DNA of 64,000 bases, from assembly GCF_963576675.1 (NCBI RefSeq), contig NC_088914.1, forward strand, positions 79,110,441-79,174,440, read 5' to 3'. Positions 42,164 to 53,876 of the stretch are shown here, in pieces. Every line of letters starts with the position of its first letter. Position 1 is the stretch's first letter. The notes under the pieces are model-generated. The model had not been told where the DNA came from and did not search any database. It worked only from the letters and a program-made list of their open reading frames with translations. The DNA comes from Euphorbia lathyris (Eukaryota; Streptophyta; Magnoliopsida; Malpighiales; Euphorbiaceae). The position numbers were made by a program, and so were the translations under genes.

Positions 42164-44992
42164 CTATTTCTTTTTCTTACCCTGTGACTGACTTCGCTCG
42201 TACTGACGTCGCTCATGCTGAGCTCTGGCAGCTTGCGCTTTCTCCCCCGTTTTGTCAACTTCAGGGAGCTTGAACGCATCGGTTAAGACAGCACGAGAAA
42301 GTTCTTGTGAAAGCTCTTTTAGTTTGTCAGCACTTTCGTTTACGCCATCAAAAATGGCAACTCCATCAGCTGATACTTCGACTGGTATATGAAGATTAGC
42401 AGCACTGAGCATATTTACACTGAAAGCTTGAGCTTTGGCTTGCCAGATGAGAGCTTCAAAGAGGCCAGCAAAGACTTGATGGAAAGTTTTCAAGAGAGCT
42501 GAGTCATAATGATGACGCTGGATATTATTATGACGGATGTGATTGAAGGATTGTTGTGCGAGAGATAGCAACTCATTCTGTTTCAACGCGTCAGTATCCA
42601 TCTCTTGTTTGTTGAGGTTAAGTAGCCTGATGGCCTCACCGATTTGCTCGACTGAGCACTGACTATAGGACACCATTTGCTCATTTGTCTTAAGTTGCTC
42701 AGTATGAAGCTGAGCAAAAAGCATCTTGAGTTCTGAGGAAGTGGCGTAGTCAGTGTTCACAGTAGATAACTTTTGAACTTGCTGATGGAGAGAGTTCAGA
42801 TGTTGAATTGTTGACAGCTGTATCTCTGCCAACTTGGCAAGTGAATCCTGCTTAGCTTGCTGGGCTTGGAATGACAAGACTACATTCAGCAGATCCTTGA
42901 GTCCCTTGACTTCGTTGAGAAGTAGAGTGACCTGGGAGAGCTGAGTTGTCTCAGGAATTGAAGATCCAGCAGCAGGCAAAGCGGAGTGTTGAAGATCGTG
43001 GATGAGTGCTTGTACTGAGTCAATGAGCTTTTTGCCGGACTCAGTGGCATCCCGATGTACATCAGTATGACCAGAAGAAAGTGGAGTGAAGAGAGTACCC
43101 TGGTCAGTGACTTGATGAGTTGGCTCAATCTGCACCTGAGGTGGAGGAATTGTTGATTGATCAGCAGAGAGAGTTGTTGTAGAAGTAATAACCCAAACAC
43201 TGTCTGTGCTGATGGCGGAAAGATGAGGAGTCAGCACCATGCTTGAGGAGACAGCATGAGCAGTGGTCGGTTCAACCTGACTAGTTGACGTGGTTGAAGT
43301 GTTATGGTCGGCATGTTCCTGTTGAGAAGAAACAGAGGCTTGTTTTTCCAACGGCGCGGAGGAAGTTGAAGTGGATTGCCGCTTGAAGAATGTCAGTTTG
43401 ACAGTAGAAGGATCCTTTGTTGTCTTGGAGAGGACAAGTTCAGGAATAGATGGTGATTGCACAGGAGGTTCACTGACCATTTTCTCACTGGCCTTAACCA
43501 GCTTTCGCCTTCTACGCGGTGGAGTGGTATGATGAGCAGGTTCTTCTGAGTGAGTAGGAGAAGGTTCCTTGTGCTCAGTATGGGTCTGGTCAGTTTGCTC
43601 AACTTGCTCAACTCCAGCAGCTAACTCGGTGTCAGTTTGCACAGCTCCACACTCTAACCCAGTGTTAGCATTTTCAACCTCGATTTCGCTGTCATACTCT
43701 TCAGACTCCTCAGCGTCATCCTGACCACTAGCTTCAGCTTCTTCTTCAGCAGTGCTGTCTCCATCAAGTTCTTCCTCAACTTGGGAGATGAAGTGGTCAT
43801 CTAACTGGACCTCAGTTTCCGTAGCATCAGTGCCTTGGCATTGAGTGAAATGAGAATCACCCGGTACAATAAAGTCGGTCGGTATAACGTCCAGAGGTTC
43901 CAGTGTAGAAGTCTTTTGCTTTTTCTGAGGTAGTTCAGCGGCTTCCTCAGTTCCAGGCTCATCTTGTCTGGTTCTCTTTTCAGCTGACTTTCCAGCTGAC
44001 CTCTGCCTCTTTGCAGGAGAATCAACATTTGGTGAAGGAGTCTCAGCAGACTTTCTCTTGCGAGAAGCTGGGGCTTTAGATCGTCGCCCTTTCTGAGGCA
44101 CAATAGTGGATTCCTCAGCTTGGTCAGTTTGACCAGCAGCAGCAACTTTTCCCTTCTTCAAGGGTTGTCCAAATTTAAGTGCCCTCAGCGAGGCAGCTGT
44201 GATCTCAGTTCCTCTGAAGGATTCCTCGCCTTTGAGATCAATCTTGTGGTCAAGAAGAATTCGAGTTATGAGTGACCCAAGTCTCATCGTACCCGTGCTG
44301 CGTAGAAACCCAGCAACTAAGAAAACCGGCATGTTGATGGGGGTGTACGTCAGCATGTGCCATATGAAGCACTGTTCAAAGTTGGTTGCTGATGTAGTGC
44401 AGTTGATCTTTGGGTAAATGAAGTAGCTCAGCAGGTAGTGAGCCATCTTCTGGTGCTGTCCCATTGAAGATGCTGAGATCTCTCCTGAGTGACCCTCAGG
44501 TTTGCAGAAGGTATGGACGTAGTCGGTTTTGTCCTGATCTCCTGACTTCCTCAGCCTTACTCCCTCAGTTTTGAGCTGGAGGAGATTTCCTATGTACAGA
44601 GGGTTGATGAAGATGGTTTTCCCTTTTACTTCAGTGCTTAGGTAGTCGGCGGAGTCACTGGAAACCTTGAGGTTGTGGTAAAATTCCCTCACTAGGTCAG
44701 GATATGTCTCATCCCTGACCGAGAACAGCCCAGTCCACTCGTTTTTAGAAATCCATTCGGCAAATGGCTGTTCGTTCTGCACAAAGTGCTCCAAAACCCA
44801 TCTGGAGGGTTCTACCTTCCATTCAGATATATTGTCGAAGACCTTGGAGTAGGTCCTGATCTTAACAGCTTTCTCTTTTCCAGAAGTTTGGCCAGTTTTA
44901 CCCTTGCTCGGTGTAGAAGGGTTTTGTGAAGGTTCATCGGAGCTGGACTTTTGGTGGCCGACACCGGAGACTTTGAAAGATAACTTAGTCAT
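42164..44992 (-). CDS. Additional (env-position) ORF of the Sirevirus-like Copia, intact
   Basis: The 942 codons start at the ATG at 44992, 485 bp after the pol stop, in the sense direction. Residues about 55-290 look like the domain annotated in plants as 'putative plant transposon protein' (ETYPDLVREFYHNL, VKGKTIFINPLYIGNLLQL, LGSLITRILL). A basic nuclear-signal-like region with RKRKS and AKRQR follows at about 305-360, then an acidic stretch near 400-445. Ser/Thr/Pro-rich sequence extends to about 650, and a Gln/Leu-rich, probably coiled-coil part lies at about 690-840. The tail ends in KKKK. I see no signal peptide or membrane span, so it does not look like an envelope glycoprotein. The domain name is from memory; the function is unknown. 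Confidence 0.8.
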   Translation of the reverse strand: MTKLSFKVSGVGHQKSSSDEPSQNPSTPSKGKTGQTSGKEKAVKIRTYSKVFDNISEWKVEPSRWVLEHFVQNEQPFAEWISKNEWTGLFSVRDETYPDLVREFYHNLKVSSDSADYLSTEVKGKTIFINPLYIGNLLQLKTEGVRLRKSGDQDKTDYVHTFCKPEGHSGEISASSMGQHQKMAHYLLSYFIYPKINCTTSATNFEQCFIWHMLTYTPINMPVFLVAGFLRSTGTMRLGSLITRILLDHKIDLKGEESFRGTEITAASLRALKFGQPLKKGKVAAAGQTDQAEESTIVPQKGRRSKAPASRKRKSAETPSPNVDSPAKRQRSAGKSAEKRTRQDEPGTEEAAELPQKKQKTSTLEPLDVIPTDFIVPGDSHFTQCQGTDATETEVQLDDHFISQVEEELDGDSTAEEEAEASGQDDAEESEEYDSEIEVENANTGLECGAVQTDTELAAGVEQVEQTDQTHTEHKEPSPTHSEEPAHHTTPPRRRRKLVKASEKMVSEPPVQSPSIPELVLSKTTKDPSTVKLTFFKRQSTSTSSAPLEKQASVSSQQEHADHNTSTTSTSQVEPTTAHAVSSSMVLTPHLSAISTDSVWVITSTTTLSADQSTIPPPQVQIEPTHQVTDQGTLFTPLSSGHTDVHRDATESGKKLIDSVQALIHDLQHSALPAAGSSIPETTQLSQVTLLLNEVKGLKDLLNVVLSFQAQQAKQDSLAKLAEIQLSTIQHLNSLHQQVQKLSTVNTDYATSSELKMLFAQLHTEQLKTNEQMVSYSQCSVEQIGEAIRLLNLNKQEMDTDALKQNELLSLAQQSFNHIRHNNIQRHHYDSALLKTFHQVFAGLFEALIWQAKAQAFSVNMLSAANLHIPVEVSADGVAIFDGVNESADKLKELSQELSRAVLTDAFKLPEVDKTGEKAQAARAQHERRQYERSQSQGKKKK

Positions 44993-45476
44993 TCTTCGGA
45001 GATGGAGGAATTAGAGGAATTTGAAAGAAAAGAAGTTCTAAGTGATTTCTTTCCCTTAAGAATTGATTAAGCGTAAAGAGTAAAAGATGGGGAAATACCC
45101 ATAATTTATAGACGAAATGAACGGTGTGGATCTTAATCAAATCCATGTGTCAGTTTTGCCTTGGGATCATGTACCGACAATGATCCTGGCATATATGACA
45201 CATTACGGCGAATACGTCATCCTAGGCTATACGCGTGCTTTGCATTTATGCTAACGGATTAATCACTCAGTATTTAGAATGTCAAGCGTTTGATATTCTG
45301 AGTGGTCAGTGCATTATTTAAGAATGATTTTAAGGTCAAGTTCTAAACTAATTTACTCAGTGTGCAAGTGTACTCAGTATTGTATATTCAGTCAGTTTCA
45401 ATGAGATACTCAGCAAACAAAAAAAATCATTCAGCATGTAATTCACTCAGCATTCATATTAATTTAGCACAGGAAT

Positions 45477-48400
45477 TTACTGAAGAGGATTAAACATACC
45501 AATTGCTTCTCTCAGTATGCTGAACTGCTCACGGGCCAGTGGCTTCGTGAAGATATCAGCAAGCTGTTCGTCCGTTGGGACAAAGGTCAGCTTGATCTCA
45601 CCCTTGAGTACATGGTCTCTAATGAAGTGATGTCTGATGCTGACATGCTTCATTCTGCTGTGTTGAATTGGGTTCTTGGAAAGATCAATTGCGCTTTTGT
45701 TGTCACATTTGACTTCAATTGTTTTCGTTTGAACACCATAGTCTTCAAGCTGTTGCTTGATCCATAGGACTTGAGCAACACAATGACCAGCAGCAATGTA
45801 CTCAGCTTCAGTGGTGGACAGGGCTACTGACGCCTGCTTTTTGCTGAACCAGGATACAACAGCTTCCTAAGAAGTGGCATCCTCCAGAGGTGCTTTTTCG
45901 TTCCAGCTTATCTCGTCCATAGTCAGCATCAGTGTATCCGATGAGTGTAAAATCATGAGTATTTGGATACCACAAACCTGCGTTCACTGAGCTTTGCAAA
46001 TATCTAAGGATCCTTTTTACAGCAATGTAATGAGATTCCTTAGGGTTAGATTGATATCTAGCACAGTAGCATACTGAAAACTGAATGTCCGGTCTACTGG
46101 CTGTCAAGTAAAGTAGAGAGCCTATCATACCTCGATATAACTTGATGTCTACTGACTTACCATTCTCATCAGCACAGAGGACAGTGTCAGTGCCCATAGG
46201 AGTGGATATTGGCTTGCAATTTTCCAAGTCATATTTCTTTAAGATCTCCTTGGCATATTTGGCTTGACTGATGAAGATGCCATTCTTTCCTTGTTTAATT
46301 TGAAGACCGAGGAAGAAGTTGAGTTCTCCCATCATGGACATTTCAAACTCAGTCTGCATTTGTTTGCTAAACTCCTTGCACATTGATTCGTTAGTTGCAC
46401 CAAATATTATATCATCAACATAAATTTGGGCCAGCAGGGTATCTTTACCCTTTTTCTTAATGAATAAGGTTGTATCAGCTTTGCCCCTGACGTAATTTCT
46501 AGTCAGCAGGAAACTAGTCAGCCTCTCATACCAAGCACGTGGTGCTTGTTTGAGGCCGTACAGAGCCTTTTTGAGTTTGTAAACATGGTTTGGGAACTTA
46601 GGGTCCACAAAACCTGGAGGTTGATTTACATAAACCTCCTCGTTTATAACTCCATTAAGAAATGCACTTTTGACATCCATTTGGAATAATTTAAAATTCA
46701 TGTAAGATGCATATGCACATAATATTCTAATTGCCTCTAGCCTTGCCACTGGGGCAAAGGTCTCACCGTAGTCTATACCTTCTTGCTAACTGTAGCCCTG
46801 AGATACAAGCCTTGCTTTGTTCCTGACTATGTTTCCTTGTTCGTCCATCTTGTTCCTGAAGACCCATCTTGTTCCGATGGTCTTTTGACTCTTTGGATGA
46901 GGCACTAACTCCCATACATCATTTCTTCGAAATTGATCGAGCTCCTCTTGCATTGCATTCATCCAGAATTCATCGTACTCAGCTTCAGCGAAATTCTTCG
47001 GTTCTTGTACTGAGACGAAAGCAACATTGCTGAGGTACTGCCTGAGTTGATTCCTCGTCATCAGGGTATTCCCAGCAGAATCAAGGATTGCACTTTCGGA
47101 GTGCCCTCTTCGACTCCTTATTTCTTTGGGTAGATTTATGTCTTGTGTTGTTCCTGTTTCAACAATCTCTGCAGAAGTAGATGGGTCAGTAAAAGTAATC
47201 TTAGGTTCACTCTTACTCTTGGTCAGCCTTTTCGTGAATGACTCAGTAGCTGGTTCTGGGTCAGCGATGGTTACTGAGTTTGGATCATCTTCGGTCAGCG
47301 GCTGGTATCTACCTGCATGGTCAGTTTCATCGAACTCTACGTGTATTGACTCTTCTAAAACTTGAGTCCGCTTATTAAAAACTCTGTATGCTTTGCTGTT
47401 TGTTGAGTAGCCCAAAAAGATAGCCTCATCAGCTTTTGAATCAAACTTTGCTAAGCTATCTTTGGTATTTAAAATAAAACATCTACAACCAAAGGCACGA
47501 AAGTATCCAATATTGGGCTTTCGTCCTTTCCAAAGTTCATAGGGGGTTTTCTTGAGTATAGGTCTAACTAGAGCCCTATTAAGAATGTAGCATGCTGTGT
47601 TAACAGCCTCTCCCCAAAAGTACTTTGGAAGCCTATGCTCATCCAGCATTGTCCTGGCTATTTCAACCAGAGTTCTGTTCTTCCTTTCTACAACCCCATT
47701 TTGCTGAGGTATTCTAGGAGCAGAAAAATTATGGTCAATGCCGCTGGCTTCACAGAATTCAACAAACTTTTGGTTTTTGAACTCTCCACCGTTATCACTA
47801 CGGATATGAGCTAATTTTAGGTCTTTTTCATTTTCAATTTTTCTAACCAAATTTGAAAATGTCTCAAAAGTCTCATCCTTGCTGGTCAGCAAGATGACCC
47901 ACGTATACCGAGAGAAGTCATCTACAATGACCAAGGAAAATCTTCTTCCACCCAGACTCAGCAGCTGGACTGGACCAAAGAGATCCAAGTGTAGCAACTC
48001 TAACGGACGTTTAGTTGAGACAATGTTTTTACTGTGAAAAGATTGTTTGGTTTGTTTTCCAGCTTGGCAAGCGTGGCATAATTGATCTTTTTGAAATTTA
48101 AGTTCGGGCAGTCCCTCAACCAATTGCTTTCTTGCTAGTTTGGCCAGGAGGTCCATGCTTACATGACCAAGTCTCCTGTTCCATAGCCAGGAATTTTCTT
48201 CCTTTGTTACTAAGCACACAGTTTTTGAAAACTTTTTCTCTAAGTCTAGCATAAAGACATTATCTATCCGAGGGGCAGTTAAAATTAACTCATTTGTTTT
48301 ACCCTCGTATATTTTACATCCAGTAGCATCAAATATAACTTTTCTCCCATTGTCACATAGCTGAGCTACGCTGAGTAAGTTATATTTGAGTCCGCTGACT

Positions 48401-48606
48401 AGGGAGACAGATTCAATAGTAGGATTACCTCCGATGGTTCCTGAGCCTACTATCTTACCCTTCTTGTTGTCTCCAAAACTTACGCTACCTCCTCGTTTAC
48501 GTACAAACGTGATGAACTGAGTTTCATCACCCGTCATATGCCTTGAGCATGCGCTGTCAATATACCACATCTTTGACTTCTCGGCACATCTCAGGCTTAC
48601 CTGCAT
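45477..48606 (-). pseudogene. Sirevirus-like pol: protease, integrase, RT, RNase H, with two lesions
   Basis: Near the start is the protease active site, WYIDSACSRHMTGD, where Copia usually has D-S-G-C; here the Gly is Ala. Then come RRLGHVSMDLLAKL and CHACQAGKQTKQSF (zinc site), the integrase core (DLFGPVQ, DDFSRYTWVI, RSDNGGEF, PQQNGVVERKNRT), and PYELWKGRKPN. RT has [24 protein letters not shown] and YVDDIIFGA; RNase H has [22 protein letters not shown] at 46786-46788 interrupts the frame before RT, and a one-base shift at about 45865 throws RNase H out of frame. In the shifted frame the sequence runs to TAA at 45477. It would otherwise be about 1040 codons. Confidence 0.9.
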
Positions 48607-48682
48607 TGTAACTAGTTACTTTTAGGTACCCAATTCTTTTTGGGTCCTGACTTGTTAGGTGCAACAGGTATATCATCATACT

Positions 48683-50350
48683 TTATTTTATGGCGGCATA
48701 CATGGACAGTATGGCCATTCTTTCCACAGAAGTCACACTGACATTCTGTTTAGGGTTTTTTACTGACTTGTCAGCACCCCAGTGCCGAGCGTGCCAGCAC
48801 ACCTTAGTGGTGTGTCCTAACTTCCCACAAAAGTCACACTGGACTTTTCGCTGGGGATTCCATCTCTGCCGAGTACCTCGGTACTGAGTTCTCAGAGGAA
48901 TGTTATTTTTCTTAGGAACCTTTAGTTGGTTCTGGATGGTTGTGACGTCCTTCCTCAGTTTCTTTAAAACTGACTGGACTTCAGAGACATACTCATGCAT
49001 GATCTTCATGTTATCATGCAGAGTCGAATTGTCCTGAAGAAGGTATCTGAGGTCACTCAGTTTGACCTCTTCCACTTCGTCACAGCGCCTGCTGAGTGCT
49101 CTAACCTTCTTATTACACTTCTTAACAAGTGTATAGAGGTCACTCAGGGCATTAACCATATCGTTTCTGAGCTGGGGAAGAGAAATTACCTCATTTGATT
49201 GCTCTTCATCATCTGATGCGACGGATGGATCAGCATGCTCAGAGACGCATGGCTCAGCAAGTTCGTCAGCCATAAAGCATATCTTCGCTGACTCGGTGGC
49301 CTCAGTTTCTGTTGATGAAGATTCATCACTGTCACTCCAAGTAGCCACCATTGCCTTCTTCCCACTCTTCTTGTCTTTCCTCAGCGTGGGGCAGTTTGAC
49401 TTAATATGGCCAGTTTGATGGCACTCAAAGCATGTAATGGTCTTTGAGCTGTCCTTTCTGTATTTGTTGTCGCTTGAGTCAGCCTTATACTTATCAAACT
49501 TTTTGTAAGGCTTTTTAGAATATTTGTCGTTCTTCCTGAACAGCCTTTTCATCTTCCTTGTGAACATAGCCATCTCCTCATCATCAGTTGAACTCCCGTC
49601 AGTGGAGTCAGCTTTCATGACAAGTGACTTCTGCTTCTTGTCATCAGATTTTTCCTTCACCTTAAAGTTTTTCATGGATATCTCATGGGTCAGCAATGAA
49701 CCGATGAGTTCGTCATATTTATAGGTGGTTAAATCCTGAGCTTCCTCAACTGCTGTCTTCTTTGCTTGCCAGTCCTTCGGAAGACTCCTGAGTATCTTTT
49801 TGACTTGTTCTTCCTCAGTGAAGATTTTCCCAAGTCTCTTGAGCTCATTTATGATGTTGGTGAATCTTGCGTTCATGTCTGAAATGCCCTCATCATTGTT
49901 CATCTTGAACAGCTCGTACAGTCTCATCTGTTGATTCACCTTGGATTCTTTTACTTTATTTGTTCCCTCGTAGGTGACTTCCAGCTTTTTCCAGATCTCT
50001 TGTGCCGACTCGCAACCTGAGATTTTGTTATATTCTGCAGCATTGAGCGCACAGTGAAGCATATTGATAGCCGAAGCATGGTTTTGAAGCTTCTTAAGAT
50101 CATCCTCTGTCCATTTGGCCTCAGCTTTTATAATTGTTTGGCCAGCCAAAACATCGACAGGTACAAACGGGCCTTGGACTATGGATAGCCATGCACTCAT
50201 GTTTGTAGCCTGAATGAAGTTTTTCATCCTATTCTTCCAGAAGGTATAGTTTGACCCGAAGAATAGGGGAGGCCTAGTAATGGACAGCCCCTCAGGCAGT
50301 ATTTGAGTTGTTTGGTTTCCAGGGAGAAACCGAGTGCTGTTTTCGCCCAT
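48683..50350 (-). CDS. Sirevirus-like Gag with two zinc knuckles
   Basis: The frame of 555 codons is intact from the ATG at 50350. The N-terminal 230 residues are the Copia gag region (PPLFFGSNYTFWKNRMKNF near residue 27). A first CCHC knuckle, CFECHQTGHIKSNC, lies at about residue 310. An acidic spacer and a leucine-rich, coiled-coil-like part follow. A second knuckle, CDFCGKLGHTTKVC, lies at about residue 520. It ends with TAA, and pol follows in another frame about 75 bp later. Gag packages the element RNA into particles. Length and paired knuckles fit Sireviruses. Confidence 0.9.
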   Translation of the reverse strand: MGENSTRFLPGNQTTQILPEGLSITRPPLFFGSNYTFWKNRMKNFIQATNMSAWLSIVQGPFVPVDVLAGQTIIKAEAKWTEDDLKKLQNHASAINMLHCALNAAEYNKISGCESAQEIWKKLEVTYEGTNKVKESKVNQQMRLYELFKMNNDEGISDMNARFTNIINELKRLGKIFTEEEQVKKILRSLPKDWQAKKTAVEEAQDLTTYKYDELIGSLLTHEISMKNFKVKEKSDDKKQKSLVMKADSTDGSSTDDEEMAMFTRKMKRLFRKNDKYSKKPYKKFDKYKADSSDNKYRKDSSKTITCFECHQTGHIKSNCPTLRKDKKSGKKAMVATWSDSDESSSTETEATESAKICFMADELAEPCVSEHADPSVASDDEEQSNEVISLPQLRNDMVNALSDLYTLVKKCNKKVRALSRRCDEVEEVKLSDLRYLLQDNSTLHDNMKIMHEYVSEVQSVLKKLRKDVTTIQNQLKVPKKNNIPLRTQYRGTRQRWNPQRKVQCDFCGKLGHTTKVCWHARHWGADKSVKNPKQNVSVTSVERMAILSMYAAIK

Positions 50351-50398
50351 GGTAGGGATCAGCTCAAGGTTGTTAGACCTTTTAAAGTGAGCTTTTAA

Positions 50399-50410
50399 GC
50401 TCTGATACCA
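50399..50410 (-). promoter_or_regulatory. Primer binding site (initiator tRNA-Met)
   Basis: The minus strand TGGTATCAGAGC, two bases from the 5' LTR, is complementary to the 3' end of initiator tRNA-Met. Confidence 0.93.
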
Positions 50411-50412
50411 CT

Positions 50413-51750
50413 TGTTGGTCCCTTGTTTAGTTGCAAGTATAGTTCCAAGGGGGGGGGGGTTAGGAACTATTTAAACTTTTTTTCGCAATTTAGGCAGACT
50501 TCTTTTTCTAAAGAAAGTTTGAACAGCGGCGCTGAGGGAACAGTAAGGTACTGGCTTAGTCAACAGGTAACTAGGTCAGTTTCTTAGCTTGAGTCAGGAG
50601 ATAGCATTTAGAGTCTATTCCTGAGCTCAGACGTTCAACGCGCACAACTCAACTTGACCTCTTTACTTGGTCAGTTTTGATTATTTAAAGCAAGCAATAT
50701 AAATAAGGAGTTAAGGTAAGAAATACTTCACTCAGCAGATTTATCCAGGTTCGGCTTCTTCTAAGCCTACGTCCTGTCCCCGGAACACGTTCCGAGATTT
50801 CAAATACTCTACTGAGCTCTTTAAAGGTAGAGCCTCAAACCTTTTACAATATCAGCAATTGAGTATGACAAGAGTACCTTCCTCTATACTTCTACTCAAT
50901 CCTAATCTCTCCGCTGAGTACTTAAAACCGAGTACTCAGCCTCTCCTTTCTATCTCTAGAAATGATAAGTGTTTTGTCCTAATACAAAGATGTGCTAAGA
51001 CACTTTAGACGATTTACAATCACTCTAGACTTTTACACAGATATGAGAAATGTAGTGTAAGAATTTTGCTTTGCTTCTTGCTTGCAGAACTTGTAGAGAT
51101 TTGGTCAGCGTAATGGCTTGATCAAGTTCTGTGTTTTGTGAAGCTTGTGATGGCACTATTTATAGAGACGTCTGGGTCATCGGTCATTTCGAATTTCGAA
51201 ATAACCGTTGGAGGGAAACGGCTATGTGTCGTTGTCATCCTGACTTGTACAGAGCTCTCGGCCAATCACAATCGTGTATCTTCTGTCCTCGGTCAGCTCA
51301 ACAGATGGTCTCTCCTTTTATGGTAAAGTCAACTGGACAGCATACTGTGTCGTCTGAACTTTGCCAAAAGAGGAAACACTTTGTCTGGAAGTTTTCCTTT
51401 GCCAGCTGCTGTCTTGTACGCTTTGTCGAGACTACTCAACAGCTTCATTGTGAAGTTGTTCCTGAAGGTCTTCTAGATCCTTCCGTTTGCTGAGTTGCGT
51501 TTTTGTTCAAAACGGCAACGTCTTGACATACGCGGGCCGAGTGTACTGAGTTGTTTGACTTGGGCCTTGGCTTCCGTATTGGGCTTGGGCCTTCCAATCC
51601 TTATGACTTATAACATTTATACTCAACATTGAACAAACACATTAGTAGAATAAATCAAAGCATTTAAACTTAGTGTGTTTAGAATATGTATTTTAATTTA
51701 TACTTAAACAATTTTGTCAAATCAAAATTATGTGGAAAGGTGTTTCAACA
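50413..51750 (-). repeat. 5' LTR of the Sirevirus-like Copia
   Basis: It carries a minus-strand TATAAATA at 51157-51164, the likely core promoter, and an 11-G run near its left end. Confidence 0.96.
51157..51164 (-). promoter_or_regulatory. TATA box in the Sirevirus-like 5' LTR
   Basis: The minus strand reads TATAAATA in the context CTCTATAAATAGTGCC. Confidence 0.65.
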
Positions 51751-51755
51751 GAATG

Positions 51756-53038
51756 CTCCAACTTTCCTTCTAGCCAATATTGGTGCCTAGCCCACTGTGA
51801 TAGAGGCAGTGTCATTAACCAATTGTATGGTTGTTCTTCAATTTTGTCTTTCATAGATCTCATTACAGCCCAAAACTCAAATCCATTGGTTGCTTTTTCA
51901 CAGCTTTCCAAAATTCTTTCCTTAACCCAGACCCTGGAAACTTTGCTTTAAAATTCATTTATAAATGTTGAGCACAATATTTATGAGTTTCCAATGGGAA
52001 TATTGATCTCACACCTTCAATGATTCCCTATTGTCAAACAAAAATTATTCGTTCATAATGTTGAACAGAGTTGATCAAGCAAAACCAGAAAATTTGTATA
52101 CTAATTTTATTTTCCATAGCATTATGCAATCTATCCATATACTAATTCATCCACGGATATCGTTAGACCAATCAATATAAATAGTATTCAGATGTATAGT
52201 GACTTACCTTTTTTCGATCGGACATAAAGGTATACAATATATCTTCGCTCACTCCATTTATGCACGACTTAAGGCTCTCCAAGAAAAAACCCCAGCTATC
52301 ATTGTTTTCAGCTTCGGCTATTGAAATTGCCAAGGGAATTTTTTTTTATCCCCCATCCTTAGAAACATCTGCTAATAAAACATCGCCAAATGGACCTTTC
52401 AAGTGGCAACCATCCAATCTGATAAATGGCCTACAACCTGCTAGAAATCCTCTTTTCATTTCCCTCGGAACATACAAAAATACGCTTGAACTGAGGTGGT
52501 TCATCTAGGTTGTCCCTTCATTGATACTCTAATTTAATACATGTATCAGGTTTCGATTTTTGTACCTCCATAATCCATTTGTTCAGTTGCATGTAGGATT
52601 CAACATGTATCCCATCATCACCCTCTCTAGCCATATTTCTTGCAAATATATAACTTCCACCTTGGAGGTTTAAGACCCCAAACTTCTTGTAATGTACCTT
52701 TCATTGACTCATATATGTAATTAGGATCATTCCCTAGTAAAACTTTCATTTTTTTATCTACCCATTTGGTCTGTGCATTAGGATTTTCATTACCCGCTGG
52801 TCGCACACAATTATGATCATTATGCAAAACCTTCACCATAAATGTAATACCATCTTGTAATCTTGAAGCTCAAATTCTCCATTGGCAATCCTTTACACTA
52901 CACATAGCAACCACTCTTTTCTTATCATTTTTCTTCCTTGTCAATAGATACCCACCATAGACAGCATAGTCACGTAATGCATCACTAAATGATTGAACAT
53001 CATCAAATACTTGACCAACTTCTAATTTGATGTTTCCA
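51756..53038 (-). pseudogene. MULE transposase, central part (DNA-binding and catalytic domains)
   Basis: From 53033 leftward the strand carries the MuDR-type DNA-binding region (DALRDYAVYGGYLLTRKKND, then CSVKDCQWRI, HNDHNCVR). From about 52500 follows the catalytic MULE domain: CRPFIRLDGCHLKG with the first Asp, then SWGFFLESL and SDRKK. An intron at about 52040-52210 (GTAAGT on the minus strand; exon resumes GIIEGVRSIFP) is visible. Next comes WLMTLPLSQWARH, up to the Copia junction at 51755. Frame changes near 52700-52600 and 52400-52320 and a stop near 51985 disable it. It would cut and paste MULE ends. Confidence 0.85.
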
Positions 53039-53049
53039 TGTAATACCCA

Positions 53050-53075
53050 AATATATATATATATATATATATATA
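53050..53075. repeat. (AT)n microsatellite
   Basis: About 13 AT units lie a few bases inside the solo LTR start. Confidence 0.9.
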
Positions 53076-53220
53076 ATAAAATATAAGATCTAAATGTTAA
53101 ATATTAAGTTAGTATATAGTTGTTTTAGAGGAAAGTATTAATCACATTAATAAATAAAAGGGAATATTAATATAAAATTGAAAAGAATAAGGGGCAAAGT
53201 GGAGTTTTACACATTTATAT

Positions 53221-53876
53221 TAGGGGTGAGCATCGGTTCGGTTCGGTTACTAACCGAACCGAACTATCGGTTAACCGAACCGAATTATCACTTGTTTTGA
53301 TAACCGAACCGAACCAAATAAGAGTAGTAACCGAAATTTACCAAACCGAAATTTTTTGGTTCGGTTCGGTTACCAACCGAATAACCAAAAAACTCTCTTC
53401 TATATTTTTATAAAAAAATCAAAAGCCACTGAAGTGACCAAACAACCAAAAAACATAAAAATCATGTACTGAAGTCAAAATGTTATGTTTTAGGAGAGGA
53501 ATTATGTTGTGGCTGCTATATATATATGCTGAAAAATTAGGTCTCAAAATCGTAAATGGTTGAATGAGGTAAGATAATGGGCCATTGTTTTTTTTATGTT
53601 ATCAAGGTTTTATTCTTAGTTGGGTTGGGCTTTAATTTTTTTTGTAAGTTTATATATTTATAAAGATAAATTATAGTTTTTATATTTATATTAGTTCGGT
53701 TCGGTTATCGGTTATACCAATAAATTTTTTTTACTAACCGAACCGATAACCGATAACCAAATAAAATCAAAACTACAACCGAACCGAATTAGAATGTTGA
53801 AATAACCGAACCAAAGTAACTTTTTGATTCGGTTATCGATTCGGTAATCGGTTACCGGTTTTTTTTGCACACCCCT
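53221..53876. mobile_element. hAT-type non-autonomous element, 656 bp
   Basis: The ends are TAGGGGTGAGC and GCACACCCCT. The 8-bp duplication ATTTATAT is at 53213-53220 and 53877-53884. Subterminal GGTTCGGTTCGGTT and AACCGAACCG motifs are dense at both ends. It is a relative of, but not the same family as, the element at 25266-26070. Confidence 0.88.

Larger units (their letters stand above)
40296..51750 (-). mobile_element. Sirevirus-like Copia LTR retrotransposon with an extra 942-codon ORF
   Basis: The LTRs at 40296-41631 (1336 bp) and 50413-51750 (1338 bp) have TGTTGG...TTCAACA ends. GAATG is duplicated at 40291-40295 and 51751-51755. Gag, pol (integrase before RT) and then an additional ORF lie on the minus strand. 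The PBS is TGGTATCAGAGC, and several C5-type polypurine tracts precede the 3' LTR. Position and size of the extra ORF and the repeated PPT are Sirevirus traits. By eye the LTRs differ at only about eight bases plus a G-run length difference (9 versus 11), so the insertion is recent. Pol has one stop and a frameshift. Confidence 0.92.

Noticed and set aside
42164..44992. Calling the extra Copia ORF an envelope gene
   Set aside because: No signal peptide, membrane span or fusion-type feature is visible; only its position matches env-like ORFs.
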